This document shows positions 46,091 through 57,833 of a DNA stretch of 64,000 bases, in pieces. This DNA comes from Elymus sibiricus (Eukaryota > Streptophyta > Magnoliopsida > Poales > Poaceae). The stretch covers positions 234,833,904 through 234,897,903 of the forward strand of contig CM077674.1 in assembly GCA_039707655.1 (NCBI GenBank), written 5' to 3'. Under the pieces are notes generated by a model. The model was not told where the DNA came from. It searched no databases and saw nothing but the letters and a program-made list of their open reading frames with translations. The position numbers were made by a program, and so were the translations under genes. Numbering within the stretch: the first letter of the stretch is position 1; the number at the start of each line of letters is the position of its first letter.

Positions 46091-47079
46091 CCCCTACCTG
46101 TGAGGAATAAAAAATGGGCCAAAAAGAGCCCACCATAAAAATGAGAGAAAAAGAGAGAGGGGTGCACCACTATCCTTTACCACACTTGTGCTTCAAAGTA
46201 GCACCATGTTTTTCATGTAGAGAGTTTTCATATTCTTCATTTCTTGTGCCAGTGGGATTTTTACATTATGAGAACTTGACTTGCATATTCCCGTGATGAG
46301 CTTCCTCAAAATGCTCTAGGATGTGAGCGAGTAAGTTGGATGCACACCCACTTAGTTGCATTAGGAGAGCTTTCATACACTTATAATCCAGTGCATCTGA
46401 TGCATGGCAATCCCTCCTCCTCGCATTAATATCGATTTTAAGACTTCCGCTCGCCTAACGATTAAGCGGGATTGATGTGAGACTTTCTTGTAATTTTTTA
46501 TTCTCTTTTAAATCCCCATCATTATTCTATTTGCCATCCTAAGTGCTAAGACCAAGGCTTGTGAATTGGGCATTAAGCTAAGTGCCAAGTAGTTGAAAAG
46601 GGCTCGTCACAGATTCGGTTGCTTGACTGAAGCTCTTGGTTGTGTTCTGGGAAGATGTTTGAATATGATAAAGCCTTGAGTGATTGGGGACATGTATATG
46701 ACGTCATGAGTATTAATTGGTATTGCATGAAAACATTGATCCATGAAAAGCAATAGTAATTTTGTTTACACATTTTGATGTTACTTGCTTGTTATCAATT
46801 ATAGATTTTTGCTTTGGATCACTTTTGTCCTGAGTTCACACCACTGTTACATCATTTGATCAAGATCATGTTAGGTAGCATTCAACATCAAAAATTACCT
46901 TTTTTATCATTTACCTACTCGAGGATGAGTGGGAATTAAGCCTGGGTATGCTGATACATCTCAAACATATCTATAACTTTTAATTGTCTCATGCTGCTAT
47001 ATTATCATTTCTATATGCTTTTCCTACCATTTTACATCATTTTATTTTATTTTTATAGACAAACTTATCTAATACCTAA

Positions 47080-48732
47080 ATAGTTCATTCCCACTATCTT
47101 ATTTCTCTTGACATGCAACTTATCCACCTCAGCGCCTTTTTTATTTAATTAACAAAGCAAAGCCCAGCCTTCCCTCACTATGAAAAAAAGAACAATTAAC
47201 CAATTGCTAACTTTTCCTTCTATTTCATGAAGCCACGGAGAGGTCCCACATGTGAAAGCACTGTTCCCGTCCCAGTAACTTTCCTATTAAATTGGACGTC
47301 GTTTAGCTCCGAAGTCCAAAGGTCATGGATACCTGCGGATGTTGTCTTTTCACCTTCGACGAGTATATGACTTTTCCTATGTACGCTGGAGAGATGCACT
47401 GGGAATAACATTGTCTTGGTGCGGAGAAAGAGCATCGGACCGAGCTGCACAACGGCGCGGTGCCACCATAGCCCATGCCGCCATGCGATGTTGAGGCCGA
47501 AGAGTTGCTGCTTCTGTGGAGGCGGCATGAGGGGGAAGAAGGTGAGTGGATGGCTGATGATGAGGCACGGCCGTGCGTTATGTGCAGCATGAGATCGCAT
47601 GTGAGCCGAGCAAATTCAAAGCCGGGAATGTTTGATGAGTGAGCCTAGTGACTAGCAATACCAGGAGTAGCCAGAAGAAGCGGGCGTCAGATTCCAGTGG
47701 TACACGGAGATCCCTACTTATAGATAAAGAGTTTTTTTTATGTTAACGAGTCGTCATTTTTCCTTTTTTCATGTGGTTACGCAAAGTCTTCCTGAAAATA
47801 AATTTGATTATGCAAAGTCTCAGGTATGAGTCTTCTCTATCTCATCGTCTCTTTATTTCATATTACAATATATTTCATATAATTTAAATATTGTACATAC
47901 ATATGACATTTTTTTTATATTTACTTCGAGACATATTTTAATGTTGTGCTTGAAGCATTCTGATTCTGCATTAGTTATTCCAGTTGGCAATTCCCCGATG
48001 ATAGAAAAGTGATACATGTTTTTATGTACTGAAGATTACTAAGACAATTTTTACGTCCATTTATCTTAACATGATATACTAACCTGTGATTAGGATGGTT
48101 AGGAGGGCAGTGGTATCCCCAGCCCACCAGGGTTTAAATTGTGGTGCTCGCATTTATCCTGAATTTATTTTAGAATTTTCGGCGATACGCGTTCAGTGGG
48201 AGGAGACCTTCCCGTCGACTACGAGACGCCTACGGTGACTTCGTAAAATCTCAAGATGACATACTGGCTCAGTCTCTCGGAGGTGCTCATAGGGGTAGGG
48301 TGTGCGTGTGTGCGTTCATAGGGGTGAGTGTATGTGCATATATATGAGCGCTTGCATCTGTACTGTGTTAAAAAAACTTTCATAAATTACATTTTCCTGT
48401 TTATATAGATTATTATCAGTTGCAATAAAACCTCTATGAAAGGAAAACGAGCAGTATCGTAGTGTTTAGCTGAAACAGTTATTTTACTTCTTCACGACAG
48501 CTTGGCGTATGTATGCCCAATTTATTTTTCTTCTGGACAAGTTTCCTGCCATGTCTCACGAGCAACAATATAATTTGTAATTCAATTCACTTTATGTTCA
48601 CTTCTTTAGAGCTATATGGTTTCCAAAATTCAGTTTTTCTTTCCTTTCTTCGGCCTTTTTTATTTCAATGTATGTATCTTCACAAATATGTTTTTAATAA
48701 TAGAATGTCCCGCAACAATGTGTGGGCTATTG
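47080..48732. mobile_element. Unidentified 1.65-kb insertion in the LTR
   Basis: It separates two collinear parts of the LTR. No clear terminal repeats or target duplication are seen. On the minus strand a TATA-like 'tatctataagtaggg' near 47720 precedes an open frame 47600-47220 with no recognised family, so this may be a gene-derived piece. An Au-like SINE lies inside (48085-48378). Confidence 0.45.
48085..48378 (+). mobile_element. Au-like tRNA-derived SINE
   Basis: TGGTTAGGAGGGCAGTGG fits an RNA polymerase III box A and GGGTTTAAATTG, 35 bases on, a decayed box B. Further typical words are 'ggtgctcgcatttat', 'cggtgacttcgtaaa', 'gctcagtctctcggaggtgc' and the end 'ctgtactgtgttaaaaaaa'. I recall this sequence as a common wheat SINE of the Au type; the name is from memory. 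No target duplication was resolved. Confidence 0.6.
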
Positions 48733-49396
48733 TCTAGTTAATTTAGTGCCCAGTGTCAGTTCCGGTTTTCTTCTTGTTTTTGGTTTTGCAGGAAATCAAT
48801 ATCTATGGAGGTCAAAATACGTTACCGATTTAACACGATTTTTTTGGGCAAACAAGAAACATATGAAGCTTCGGGAGAGATCGAAGAAGAACCACAAGGG
48901 GTCCACAAGGACAGGTGGCGCGTCCGCGGGGTGGCCGCGCCCGATGAGCGTGTGGGGCCCACAGGAACCATCTTGACCTAATTCCACCGCCATAAATTCC
49001 TATAAATACAGAAACCATTCATCGTACCTCCAGAAGAGTTTTATCGCCGCTGCAAGCTTCTATTCCGAAGAGATCCCATATAGAGCCCTGTTTCGGAGCT
49101 CTGCTGGAGGGGAAGCCATTGGAGGGGCCATCTTCATCAACCTTGCTACCTCCATGATGATGTGTGAGTAGTTCCTTTAGGACCTACGAGTCCAGAGTAG
49201 TAGCTATATGCTTCTATCTCTCTTTTGGACCTTCAATACCATATTCTCGTTGATTGAGATCAATTTGATGTAATTTTTGTGGTGTGTTTGTTGGGATCCG
49301 ATGAATTGTGGATTTATGATCAGATTTTTCATTGAATATTATTGAATCATTTGAAGTTTCTTTGATGTATAATTAAGTAGCTATGTATGCTTTACG

Positions 49397-49995
49397 ATGG
49401 GAAAGAGACAACAAAGATTCACCACGTTGGAGGTGGTGTACACCAACGGGCCAGAGACGGTGGAGAATACCATCACCATGTAAGAGCAACGGCTCCAAGA
49501 GGAAAAGTACAAGTTTGTGGGCCTCGACCTTGAGTACACACACAGGCGTTCTATGGAGCGACAAGGGATCACCATCTTCTAAGTATGCATGGGCGAGCAC
49601 ATCCTCGTCTATCTCTTCAGCAGGACCAATGAGTGGTGTCGCGCACTCGATCATTTCCTACACCACAAAGCAATAACTTTCACCATCATGGACACCAGGA
49701 ACGACAAGAGGGTGGTTGGCAATAAATTGATCAAAATTTTGCATTAGTATCACGTGGACATCCAAAAGCAGTTCTGGATCAAAGGCGTCGAGAAGAGAGA
49801 ATCCATGGGTGAACTAGCAGCGGCCATCGTAGACCGCTCATAAGCAACATAAAAACTGCATTATTCCTGAAGGTACTCCAGAGTTTCTGGGAATGGAAAC
49901 CACTCTCTGAAACACACCTCCATTACGCAGCGAAAGGCGCTTATGTAAGCTGCGAGATGTACCGAAGGATCCTGGCTATGAAGGATAAAGTGTGT
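49397..49995 (+). pseudogene. 3'-5' exonuclease-like gene fragment
   Basis: Plus-strand reading: TTLEVVYTNGPETVENTIT, then KYKFVGLDLEYTHRRS with the catalytic D-x-E motif, HILVYLF, ALDHFLHHKAITFTIMDTRN and KGVEKRESMGELAAAIVD. Stops fall after most blocks. It is related to 23801-24523 (shared DLEYT, 'YTNN/YTNG' and C-terminal 'Y.SYEMY' type end). It joins the truncated LTR at 49396 with no transposon terminus visible, so it is a stray piece of a gene-carrying element. Confidence 0.65.
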
Positions 49996-50504
49996 TAGCA
50001 TTTCGATCTGAACAACGGTATTGATGGCCTTAGGATTGTCATATCGCGATTTTATAGTACGATTCTATTACTTTACGATCCAAACTAACCCTCTGATTCT
50101 ACAATATTGGTTCGTAGAATCTATGTTTCTACGATCCTGATAGTTAAGATTCTACGATTTGCAATTTTACCATTGGAGCTCCGATTCGATTCAGATCACG
50201 ATTCTGACAACCTTGAATGGCCTACAAGTACACATGGTTTAGTTGTAGCCTTTTTGAAGTAAGAGTATCAATCCCACAGGGAGCACATGAATTAGACTTT
50301 GCCCCTTATAGAGACTCATGGAAATGTGCCTGCAAGTTAGTTGTAGCTAATCACAGTGAAGGCGGAAGGTGGCAATAATTTTGAGTAGAATGCGAACAAA
50401 AGTAAATGACACAAAAGAATTAAAAGAGCACAACAAGGTGAATAAAGCGTTGAAATCAATAGAGGATTAAAGTGTTCTCATGGAGTTCGGAATTCCCATT
50501 GGTA
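49996..50504. other. Unassigned AT-rich stretch
   Basis: 50040-50200 repeats words like 'acgattct', 'ctacgat' and 'gtagaatc', partly as inverted pairs. The rest shows no recognised element and no gene. Confidence 0.4.
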
Positions 50505-51698
50505 TGTGTGATGGCTCTATATTTTACGCATTTTTAGAGCTCATTTGTTGCATGTCCTCTTCATATATTACGCCCCATTGAACCAAACATGTGTCCATTA
50601 TGCATGATTTCCGGTTTTTGCACTTATCATTGGGAGCATTGTAGATTTGTGTATTTATTTGGTTTTTATTAGTTTTCTTTGTTTTCTTGTGTCTACAGGT
50701 GTATTGGAGCAACTTAGGACCAAGCACGATGAAAGAATCAAGGATGGGTTCAATACGGAGACACCCAGGGGGGCAGACTTGGCCATTTCGAAGGTCAGAA
50801 AAAGTCATTTTTTTCAAAGTAGTCTAAATCAAGATCTAAGACCAGAAATGTACCGGCGTCGTTCATACGAATCTAACGAGCCCAAGAACGTCAAATTCCG
50901 AGTTCGTATGAAGAAATGGCGGCCGTTTTACCGGAGAAGGTCAGAACAAAAGACGGCTTTTCATGCGACCGCGACCGGTCGTTTGGCTGGTCGTATGATG
51001 TGCACATAGCTCCGAAAGTTGCCTCTCCAGACAGGATTCTTCATCGATTTCATCCCCAATTGTTCCCACGGTATCCTTGGCTCATAATGAAAGGATTGGG
51101 AGAAGATAAGGCTCATCTTGAGCCCTTGGATGACCATATCAACGGAGGAGACACCGGGAGGCCTTCATATAAGCACCTCCAACCCTAGGCGCCTCCATAC
51201 TCCACCATCATTCATTCACGCAGCCGTCATCCATCTCCATTGCTGCTCCAAGACCACCTCCATGGAGAATAGAAGGGCCAAGCCAAGAGGAAGAAGAAGG
51301 GGCGCCTCCATCACGTGCACCGGCCTTCGGGCCGGTGCGGTCTTCACTGTCGGCGCCGTCGTCATCACCACCACCGGTGCCGCCATGCCACTCTCCTCCA
51401 CCAGCTTCATGCCAGCTTGTAACTTGCCTTCTCCCTCTCCTATGTTTGTGTAGTTGTGTTAGTTCTTGAGTATTTGGATGAACCCTTGCATGATTAGTAC
51501 TTTGTTGAATAAGCGATCCAATCATTCTCTTTATATGTATTGTGTTGATTGTCTCATGGTGTTATGAAGAGCGCTTGCGCATCATTAGCCCCTTGTGGAC
51601 TTGAGGCAAGTCATGTTGGTGACCACGCTGGTTGTGGAGGGTAGGTGGTGACAGTCCTATTCTCCCATTCGTCCCTGGTCATTGCAATAGGGATTCAT
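50505..51698 (+). repeat. LTR fragment of an unidentified retrotransposon
   Basis: It starts with a TG (TGTGTGATGGCTCTATATTT), has a TATA-like 'tcatataagcacctcc' near 51165 followed by a transcribed-looking leader, and ends without a CA where CACTA 2 begins at 51699. The short open frame 51118-51453 is not recognised. The family may be gypsy. The right end should lie beyond CACTA 2, outside the window. Confidence 0.5.
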
Positions 51699-52330
51699 CC
51701 CTAGTGCAGGTGAGTGCTATACAAACGGTTTTTACCCCCTTTCCATAACAGAGTTTTAAACCGTCGCCTTGCCTGTGTGTGCGATAGGGGGGTCCATCCC
51801 ACATGACCCAGAAACCGTCGGCGATAGGTCCTCCGGTCACACACGCTGGGCAAAAAGAGCTCGTGTGCGATCGGGCGAGCCATCGTAAACAATTATACAG
51901 GCCCAATCGTGTGAGATGTACTTAGCATCCCACATAGTGAATCCCAGACAAACGTTTCCGTTCGTATGTACATCACACATAATTTGCCGCATAACATCGT
52001 CTGTGATAGCGTTACCATCGCAGACGATATATGTAATTTCATCGTATGCGTTATTGAATGCATCACACACGGTTCCTAGAAGAAACTGTATGGCATAGGT
52101 TGTCCATCACACACACTTTTTGTGTGGAAAATGTTTGTGCAAGGTGGCCTAATGCAAACGATTTTCCAGAGTAAATCGTGTGTGACTGTTCATTGATCCA
52201 ACACGTTTACTTCCTAGAAACTGTGTGGGTTGTCTGAGGTCATCGCCCACGGTTTTGTCTCAATAATCGTCTATAATAGAAAAGCCCATTAAGCCGGCTA
52301 ATTGGCCTATTTTTTAATTCATTTAGTAAT
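51699..52330 (-). repeat. Subterminal region of CACTA 2
   Basis: Rich in GTGTGCGAT, 'gtgtgtgac' and 'catcgtaaac' words. 51715-51850 aligns with the inverted 38050-38190. Confidence 0.75.
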
Positions 52331-52641
52331 AAAATTGACATTTCATATTAAAACACAATATATTTCATTTTTGTATTACGGCAACCAGGATTTCATAATT
52401 GAAATACATCAAAGTACAACATCAGCTTCAGCACTCAGTTACACCATATAGGCATTTAGCTAGCTACCCCATTACACAACAACACGAAGTTTCACATGCA
52501 ACATCTAAAACCTTTGGAAATTAGCATCATAGACGGTAGATAGACAGATGAATCTCATCTGGAAAACTGCTGAAGTGGAAGGCGAATATTGAGCCTTCAA
52601 TGATGTTCAAGGTCCTTGCAACTTTAGGCCAGTGCCTGTGG

Positions 52642-54382
52642 TGTTGGGGAACGGAGCATGAATTTCAAAAAAATTCCTACGCTCACGCAAGATCTATCCA
52701 TGGAGATGTATCGCTACGAGAGGGGAGAGTGTGTCTACGTACCCTCGTAGACCGTTAGCGGAAGCGTCTCACAACGCGGTTGATGTAGTCGAACAATCCT
52801 TCGAGCTCCACCGATCAAGTACCGAACGTACGGCACCTCCGAGTTCTACACACGTGCAGCTCGGTGACGTTCCTCGCCTTCTTGATCCAGCAAGACGTCG
52901 AGGTAGTAGATGAGTTCCGTCAGCACGACGGCGTGGCGACAGTGACGGTGAAGTGATTCCGGCAGGGCTTCGCCTAAGCTCTCCGAAAATATGACCGAGG
53001 TGGAAAACGGAGATCGGGGCACCGCACACGGCTATGGGACAATTGTGTACTTTGGGGTGCCCCCTTGCCCCCGTATATAAAGGATGAGAGGGAGGAGGCC
53101 GGCCCCCTAGGGGTGCGCCAAGTGTGGGGAGTCCTACTAGGACTCCTTAGTCCTAGTAGGATTCCACCTCCCATACGGAGTAGGAAAGAGGGAAGGGAGA
53201 GGGAAAGGAAAGAGGGGGCTGCGCCCCCTCCCCTAGTCCAATTCGGTTTGGGCAAGGGGGGGCGCGAGCCTCCTCACGTGGCCTGCCTCTCCTTTTCCCG
53301 TATGGCCCAATAAGGCCCATTACTTCTCCCGGTGAATTCCCGTAACTCCCTGGTACTCCGAAAAATACCCGAATCACTCGGAACCTTTCCGACGTCCAAA
53401 TATAGCCTTCCAATATATGAATCTTTACCTCTCGACCATTTCGAGACTCCTCGTCATGTACGTGATCTCATCCGGGACTCCGAACAAACTTCGGCCACCA
53501 ATCACATAACTCATATAATACTAAATCGTCATCGAACCTTAAGTGTGCGGACCCTATGGGTTCGGGAATGATGTAGACATGACCGAGATGACTCTCCAGT
53601 CAATAACCAACAGCGGAACCTGGATGCTCATATTGGTTCCTACATATTCCACGAAGATCTTTATCGGTGAACCTCATATGTCAACATACGTTGTTCCCTT
53701 TGTCTAGCGGTATGTTACTTGCCCGAGATTCGATCGTCGGTATCCAATACCTAGTTCAATCTCGTTACCGGCAAGTCTCTTTACTCGTTCCGTAATACGT
53801 CATCTTGTAACTAACTCTTTAGTCACGGTGCTTGCAAGGCTTCTGTGATGCTATATTACCGAGAGGGCCCAGAGATACCTCTCCGATAGTCGGAGTGACA
53901 AATTCCAATCTCGATCCATGCCAACTCAACAAACACTTTCGGAGATACCTGTAGTGCACCTTTATAATCACCCAGTTACGTTGTGACGTTTGATACACCC
54001 AAAGTATTCCTACGGTATCCAGGAGTTGCATGATCTCATGGTCAGAGGAACGTGTATTTGACATAGTGAAAGCAATAGCAATAAACTGAACGATCATTTG
54101 CTATGCTAACGGTTGGGTCAAGTCCATCACATCATTCTCCTAATGATGTGATCCCATTATCAAATGACAACTCATGTCCATGGTCAGGAAATCTTGACCA
54201 TCTTTTGATCAACGAGCTAGTCTAGTAGAGGCTTACTAGGGACACAGTATTTGTTTATCTATTCACACATGTATTTAGTTTCCGGTCAATACAATTCTAG
54301 TATGAATAATAAACTATTATCATGAACAGGGAAATATGATAATAACTAATTTATTATTGCCTCTAGGGCATATTTCCAACAT
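52642..54382 (-). mobile_element. Solo LTR of a BARE1/Angela/WIS-type Copia element
   Basis: On the minus strand it opens TGTTGGAAATATGCCCTAGA and closes in TTCCCCAACA, the known ends of this family, 1,741 bp. TGTGG flanks it on both sides (52637-52641 and 54383-54387), a perfect 5-bp duplication. A TATA-like TTTATATACGG is on the minus strand near 53074-53083. A single LTR with its duplication indicates insertion followed by LTR-LTR recombination. The ORFs inside are not genes. Confidence 0.93.
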
Positions 54383-55059
54383 GTGGATGATTGACTGCCC
54401 ATCCTTCGTCCTCTTGAGGAAGACTTCAGTATTGTACCGTGGGTGTTGTATGAATACCTTCCTCACCTCTTGACCATACAGGTGGTTTGAGAGGTAATCA
54501 TCGGTGAACTGCTTGGGAAAGCCCTGAAAACAAAGATATGCATAAATATCTTCTCTAAATTTTGAAATGGCGCAAAGGAATAAAAAAACAAGGTATAAGA
54601 GTTAGTACCATCCTGTAGTTGACTGATGTCTTCTTCATTGTGCAGACAAAGATCTTGTTGTTTTTTGTCACTAGTTTCTTTATCCTAACAATCTTTCTGA
54701 GTTTCTTGACTTGACAGATATTCATGGACATCTCATTTCCCCATATGCAAAATGGGTCGAACTGTGGGTCAAAACCTCTGACAGCGGGACCTACATGTGC
54801 AAGACCAAATTGTTAAAAACCTAAATATTAGAATGGTTCCTACAATTGCACAATAATCTGCTATTAGCCAAAGGACCATGCTTGTGCAAACCTCGATGGT
54901 AAACCTCAGTGCCTCCCATTGTTTCCGTGCAACACATATAAGGTAGTTATTGATCAGGTTAAGTGAGAGTTGGCATACTATCAGTAAAATATGTTGATAA
55001 AAAATAAACACATTGTAGATCCAACAGATTAATTTGAGCCACATGGAAAAGCCATTTAT

Positions 55060-55800
55060 CCAAACCAGGCATGCTTAAGAACAAGGAAATATAGCAATTG
55101 TATATGTTTCTCATGTATTTAGTACAGCCAAATTCGATTTATTTCTCACATGCATAACAATACAAAATTGTATTCACTACAATTGAACATCGCATTGCAG
55201 AATTGAACCAAACAGTTAACTGAACAGCACAACAAATGAACCAAACAGTTAACTGAGCACCACATTGCACAATCGAACATACTAGAAGATCAGACAGTTA
55301 AAAACCAAGCATGCTTAACAACTTTGAAATATAGCAATTGTTTATGTTTCTCATGTATTTAGTACAGCCAAATTTGATTTATTTCTCACATGAATAACAA
55401 TACAAAATTGTACCCATAAGAATTGAACATCGCATTGCAGAATTGAACCAAACAGTTAACTGAACACGACAACAAATGAACGAAACAATTAACTGAGCAC
55501 CGCATTTCACAATAGAACATACTAGAAGATCAGACGGTTAACCAAACCAAGCATGCTTAACAACTTGGAAATATAGCACTTGTATATGTTTCTCATGTAT
55601 TTAGTAGCCAAATTCTATTTATTTCCCACATGCATAACAAGCCAAAATTGTACCCACAAGAATTGAACATCACATTGCAGAATTGAACCAAACAGTTAAC
55701 TGAACATTACAACAAATGAACCAAATAGTTAACTGAGCACCACATTGCACAATATATAGAACATATATACTAGAAGATCAGATTGCATAGTATAACAGTA
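55060..55800 (-). repeat. ~242-bp tandem repeat in the intron of the B3-like gene of CACTA 2
   Basis: Units begin near 55065, 55305 and 55548 with 'aagcatgcttaacaac', each with 'tatgtttctcatgtatttag', 'acagttaactga' and 'catactagaagatcag'. It is placed like the 230-bp array in CACTA 1. Confidence 0.85.
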
Positions 55801-56943
55801 CATAGGACAATTCACTAGAATTTCTAAAGGAAAGGCAGGAGCAACACATGCAATAGGTAAACCGAACATGCTTAACCGGCGTAGCTAGCTGAACATAGGT
55901 CCTTATAGTAAGCTAAAAAAAGCTACTCCTCATTGTCGGAGATATCGATGACGATGGGCTCCTTAAACTTGGAAGAGGATGAGGCATCCACATCATGGGT
56001 GCCCTCCTCATAGTGGTTAGTCGCCTAAGCCACTCCGGGCACCAACCTACTGGCTTTGGAGTTGAGGTAAGCACGGGCACGCTGAGAAAACACCTCGTAG
56101 TCTTCATCGAAGGCACCGGTAGTGGCCTCGGGAAAACACCATGAACTATCGTTTAAAGCAGCCAACCACGTGGCAGCATCCGCGCGCGAGGCATCGTCGG
56201 CGAGGTGCTCCTCCAAGATCTGGAGATCGGCACGCATGGCATCCATCGCGAGATCATCCGCGTGTGCGGCCGCGATTTGCTTCTCCGCTGCCAAATGCTC
56301 CTTGAGCTCCTGGCTATACTGCGTGCACCATGGCTTTGGACGGCGCTTCGGCGCTTATTTGGAGGATGGGGCGGTGATTTGGGTGGAAGGTGTTGCACCG
56401 GCGGTCGGCGCATGTTGGGATGGAGGAGGAGGAGGAGGAGGATGGTGGTCGGGTGTGGATTACCTGACTAGATCAACGAGGCTGAGCAGCAGGAAGGAGC
56501 ATCGCCTGCGAGGAGGCGGCGCTGCAAGCAAGCAGTGAAGGTTTGAACTTGGAAAGGAAGGCGGAAATAGGGGAAATGTGGCTTTTGGTTAGGAGGAGGC
56601 GGGAGGTAGATATTTCCGCGGATGCCGAATTTTTTTGCTCCGTGCAGCGAAAAACTGGCGCGCAAAGTGTCATCAGACACGGTCCCTTATTTAGCACTGT
56701 GTACAATATCTGAACATCACAAACGATTCATATGCCTTACCCCATGTGTGATGAGTTTGAATGTGCAAAGTTTGGTTCAAATTTCCCTGGTTATAGTGGC
56801 CATCCATTTCATTGCATAATTTGTGTACACAAAAGAGCCTACAGCACACCCACACTTCTTAATCAAGCAAGTTCAACAATTAAACAGAGCTAGCTGACCT
56901 AAACAGTACTCTAACAAAAGACTAGCGCTCTAAACAAAGACTA

Positions 56944-57551
56944 CTACTCCGCCTGGCGCTCGTCGATCTCCGCCGCCTCCTCCATGTCTAGCTCGCGCTC
57001 GACGATCTCCTGGGGAAGGTGCTCCATGGCATCCATCGCAACATACTCGGCAAGCATCTCGCCGTCCGCGTCCACCATCTCTTCAGAAAAGGCTGCCACG
57101 AGCTGGGCATGGGTGGTCACAGTCCGGGCATGGACGGCCTTCATCTCGGCTAGGGATGCCGCCGATGAATGGACGGATGCTCGAGCGCTTCGGTGATTGC
57201 CAACTCTTCAGAAGTGGGTTGCCGACTGGTGTCGGAGAAGCTTCGTGTGATTTGTGCAGTGACCACAAAGAGCTGGGCATGGGCGGCCTCCACATGGGCG
57301 TGGGCGGCCTCCATCAGGGCTACGACGGCCGTCGAGGAACGGACAACTGCTGTGCCGCTCTCGCCATTTGCTATCCCCGTCGCAGATGTTGCTGCTGCCA
57401 TCTCAGCTGCAACAGCCGCCCTTTCGGCTACCGCAGCCGCCCGGTCGGAGATTGCGGCCACGCTGATGGAGGTTGTGAGCGTGCTCATGGCGGTTGTGGC
57501 CACGCTCTGGCCGGAGTGGCCGCCGAAGTTGCCCTCACGACGCGGGTCCAC
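56944..57551 (-). pseudogene. Alanine-rich, probably coiled-coil gene in CACTA 2, frameshifted
   Basis: One minus-strand frame (57551-57150) reads DPRREGNFGGHSGQ, then a long Ala-rich helix-like stretch (AAVAERAAVAAEMAAATSAT). A second frame (57144-56944, MKAVHARTVTTHAQLVAAF) continues with an acidic end (ERELDMEEAAEIDERQAE). They seem to be one protein split by an indel near 57150. There is no ATG at the left start, so an upstream exon may exist. Family not recognised. It lies upstream of the B3-like gene on the same strand. Confidence 0.4.
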
Positions 57552-57833
57552 CTCCCCATCTTTGACCGATGACGATTGAACAGTAAAATGATATTGGGGA
57601 TCAAGTGTGGTTGATGGGCCGGTGGTGGACTGTAGCCAACAAACTTCGGGCGTAAGCCATAGATGAGGGTTCTCCAGGATATTTTGTACTGCATCTCACA
57701 CGATTCCTGATGATAAACTGTGTGTGATGTACTTGATTTTTCATTTTGATTTGAAATACAAAATGGGGTCACAGCGGGAAAGGACGATATTTGAATTGCT
57801 AGAACATTTATCTGCAGTGAACATGCAACTATA

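Larger units (their letters stand above)
46095..49396 (+). mobile_element. Third Sabrina/WHAM-like remnant: internal end and 3' LTR, itself interrupted
   Basis: 46095-46951 matches the internal part seen at 9530-10392 (for example 'gcttcaaagtagcaccatg'), ending in a polypurine tract. The 3' LTR starts at 46952 (TGATACATCTCAAACATATC), is split by an insert at about 47080-48732, resumes with 'agtgcccagtgtcagttcc' and stops at 49396, some 800 bp short of a full LTR. More diverged than the other copies, so older. Confidence 0.8.
52527..56294 (-). pseudogene. Multi-exon gene with B3-like C-terminal domain in CACTA 2
   Basis: Minus-strand homologue of 34481-37261. First exon about 56294-55925: AAEKQIAAAHADDL, a helical Ala/Asp-rich part, then a TAG after VPGVA (about 56026) and EEGTHDVDASSSSKFKEPIV, which parallels the SSKGKEPIC repeats of CACTA 1. 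Later exons: 54790-54609 (FDPQFDPFCIWGNEMSMN, NYRM) and 54523-52527 (GFPKQFTDDYLSNHL, VFLKRTKDGQSIIHRHWPKV, GSIFAFHF). Intron phases equal those of CACTA 1. The last exon is cut by the solo LTR 52642-54382; without it the frame is open to the stop. Function unknown; DNA binding is suggested by the B3-like pattern. Confidence 0.55.

Noticed and set aside
2466..46094. The gag fragment 2466-2745 and the pol end 45730-46090 as the two halves of one minus-strand element split by the Tat element
   Set aside because: For a minus-strand element gag must lie to the right of the 3' LTR, but it lies to the left of it here, and no matching target duplication was found.
47220..47600. 126-residue minus-strand open frame as a gene
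   Set aside because: No family recognised and two overlapping frames compete. It was noted only as a possible gene-derived piece within an unidentified insertion.
50647..51453. Two plus-strand open frames (50647-51009, 51118-51453) as a host gene
   Set aside because: They overlap a TATA-like box and leader within an LTR-like sequence and show no known domain.
52731..53571. Open frames in the solo LTR
   Set aside because: The region is an Angela/BARE-type LTR, which is non-coding.
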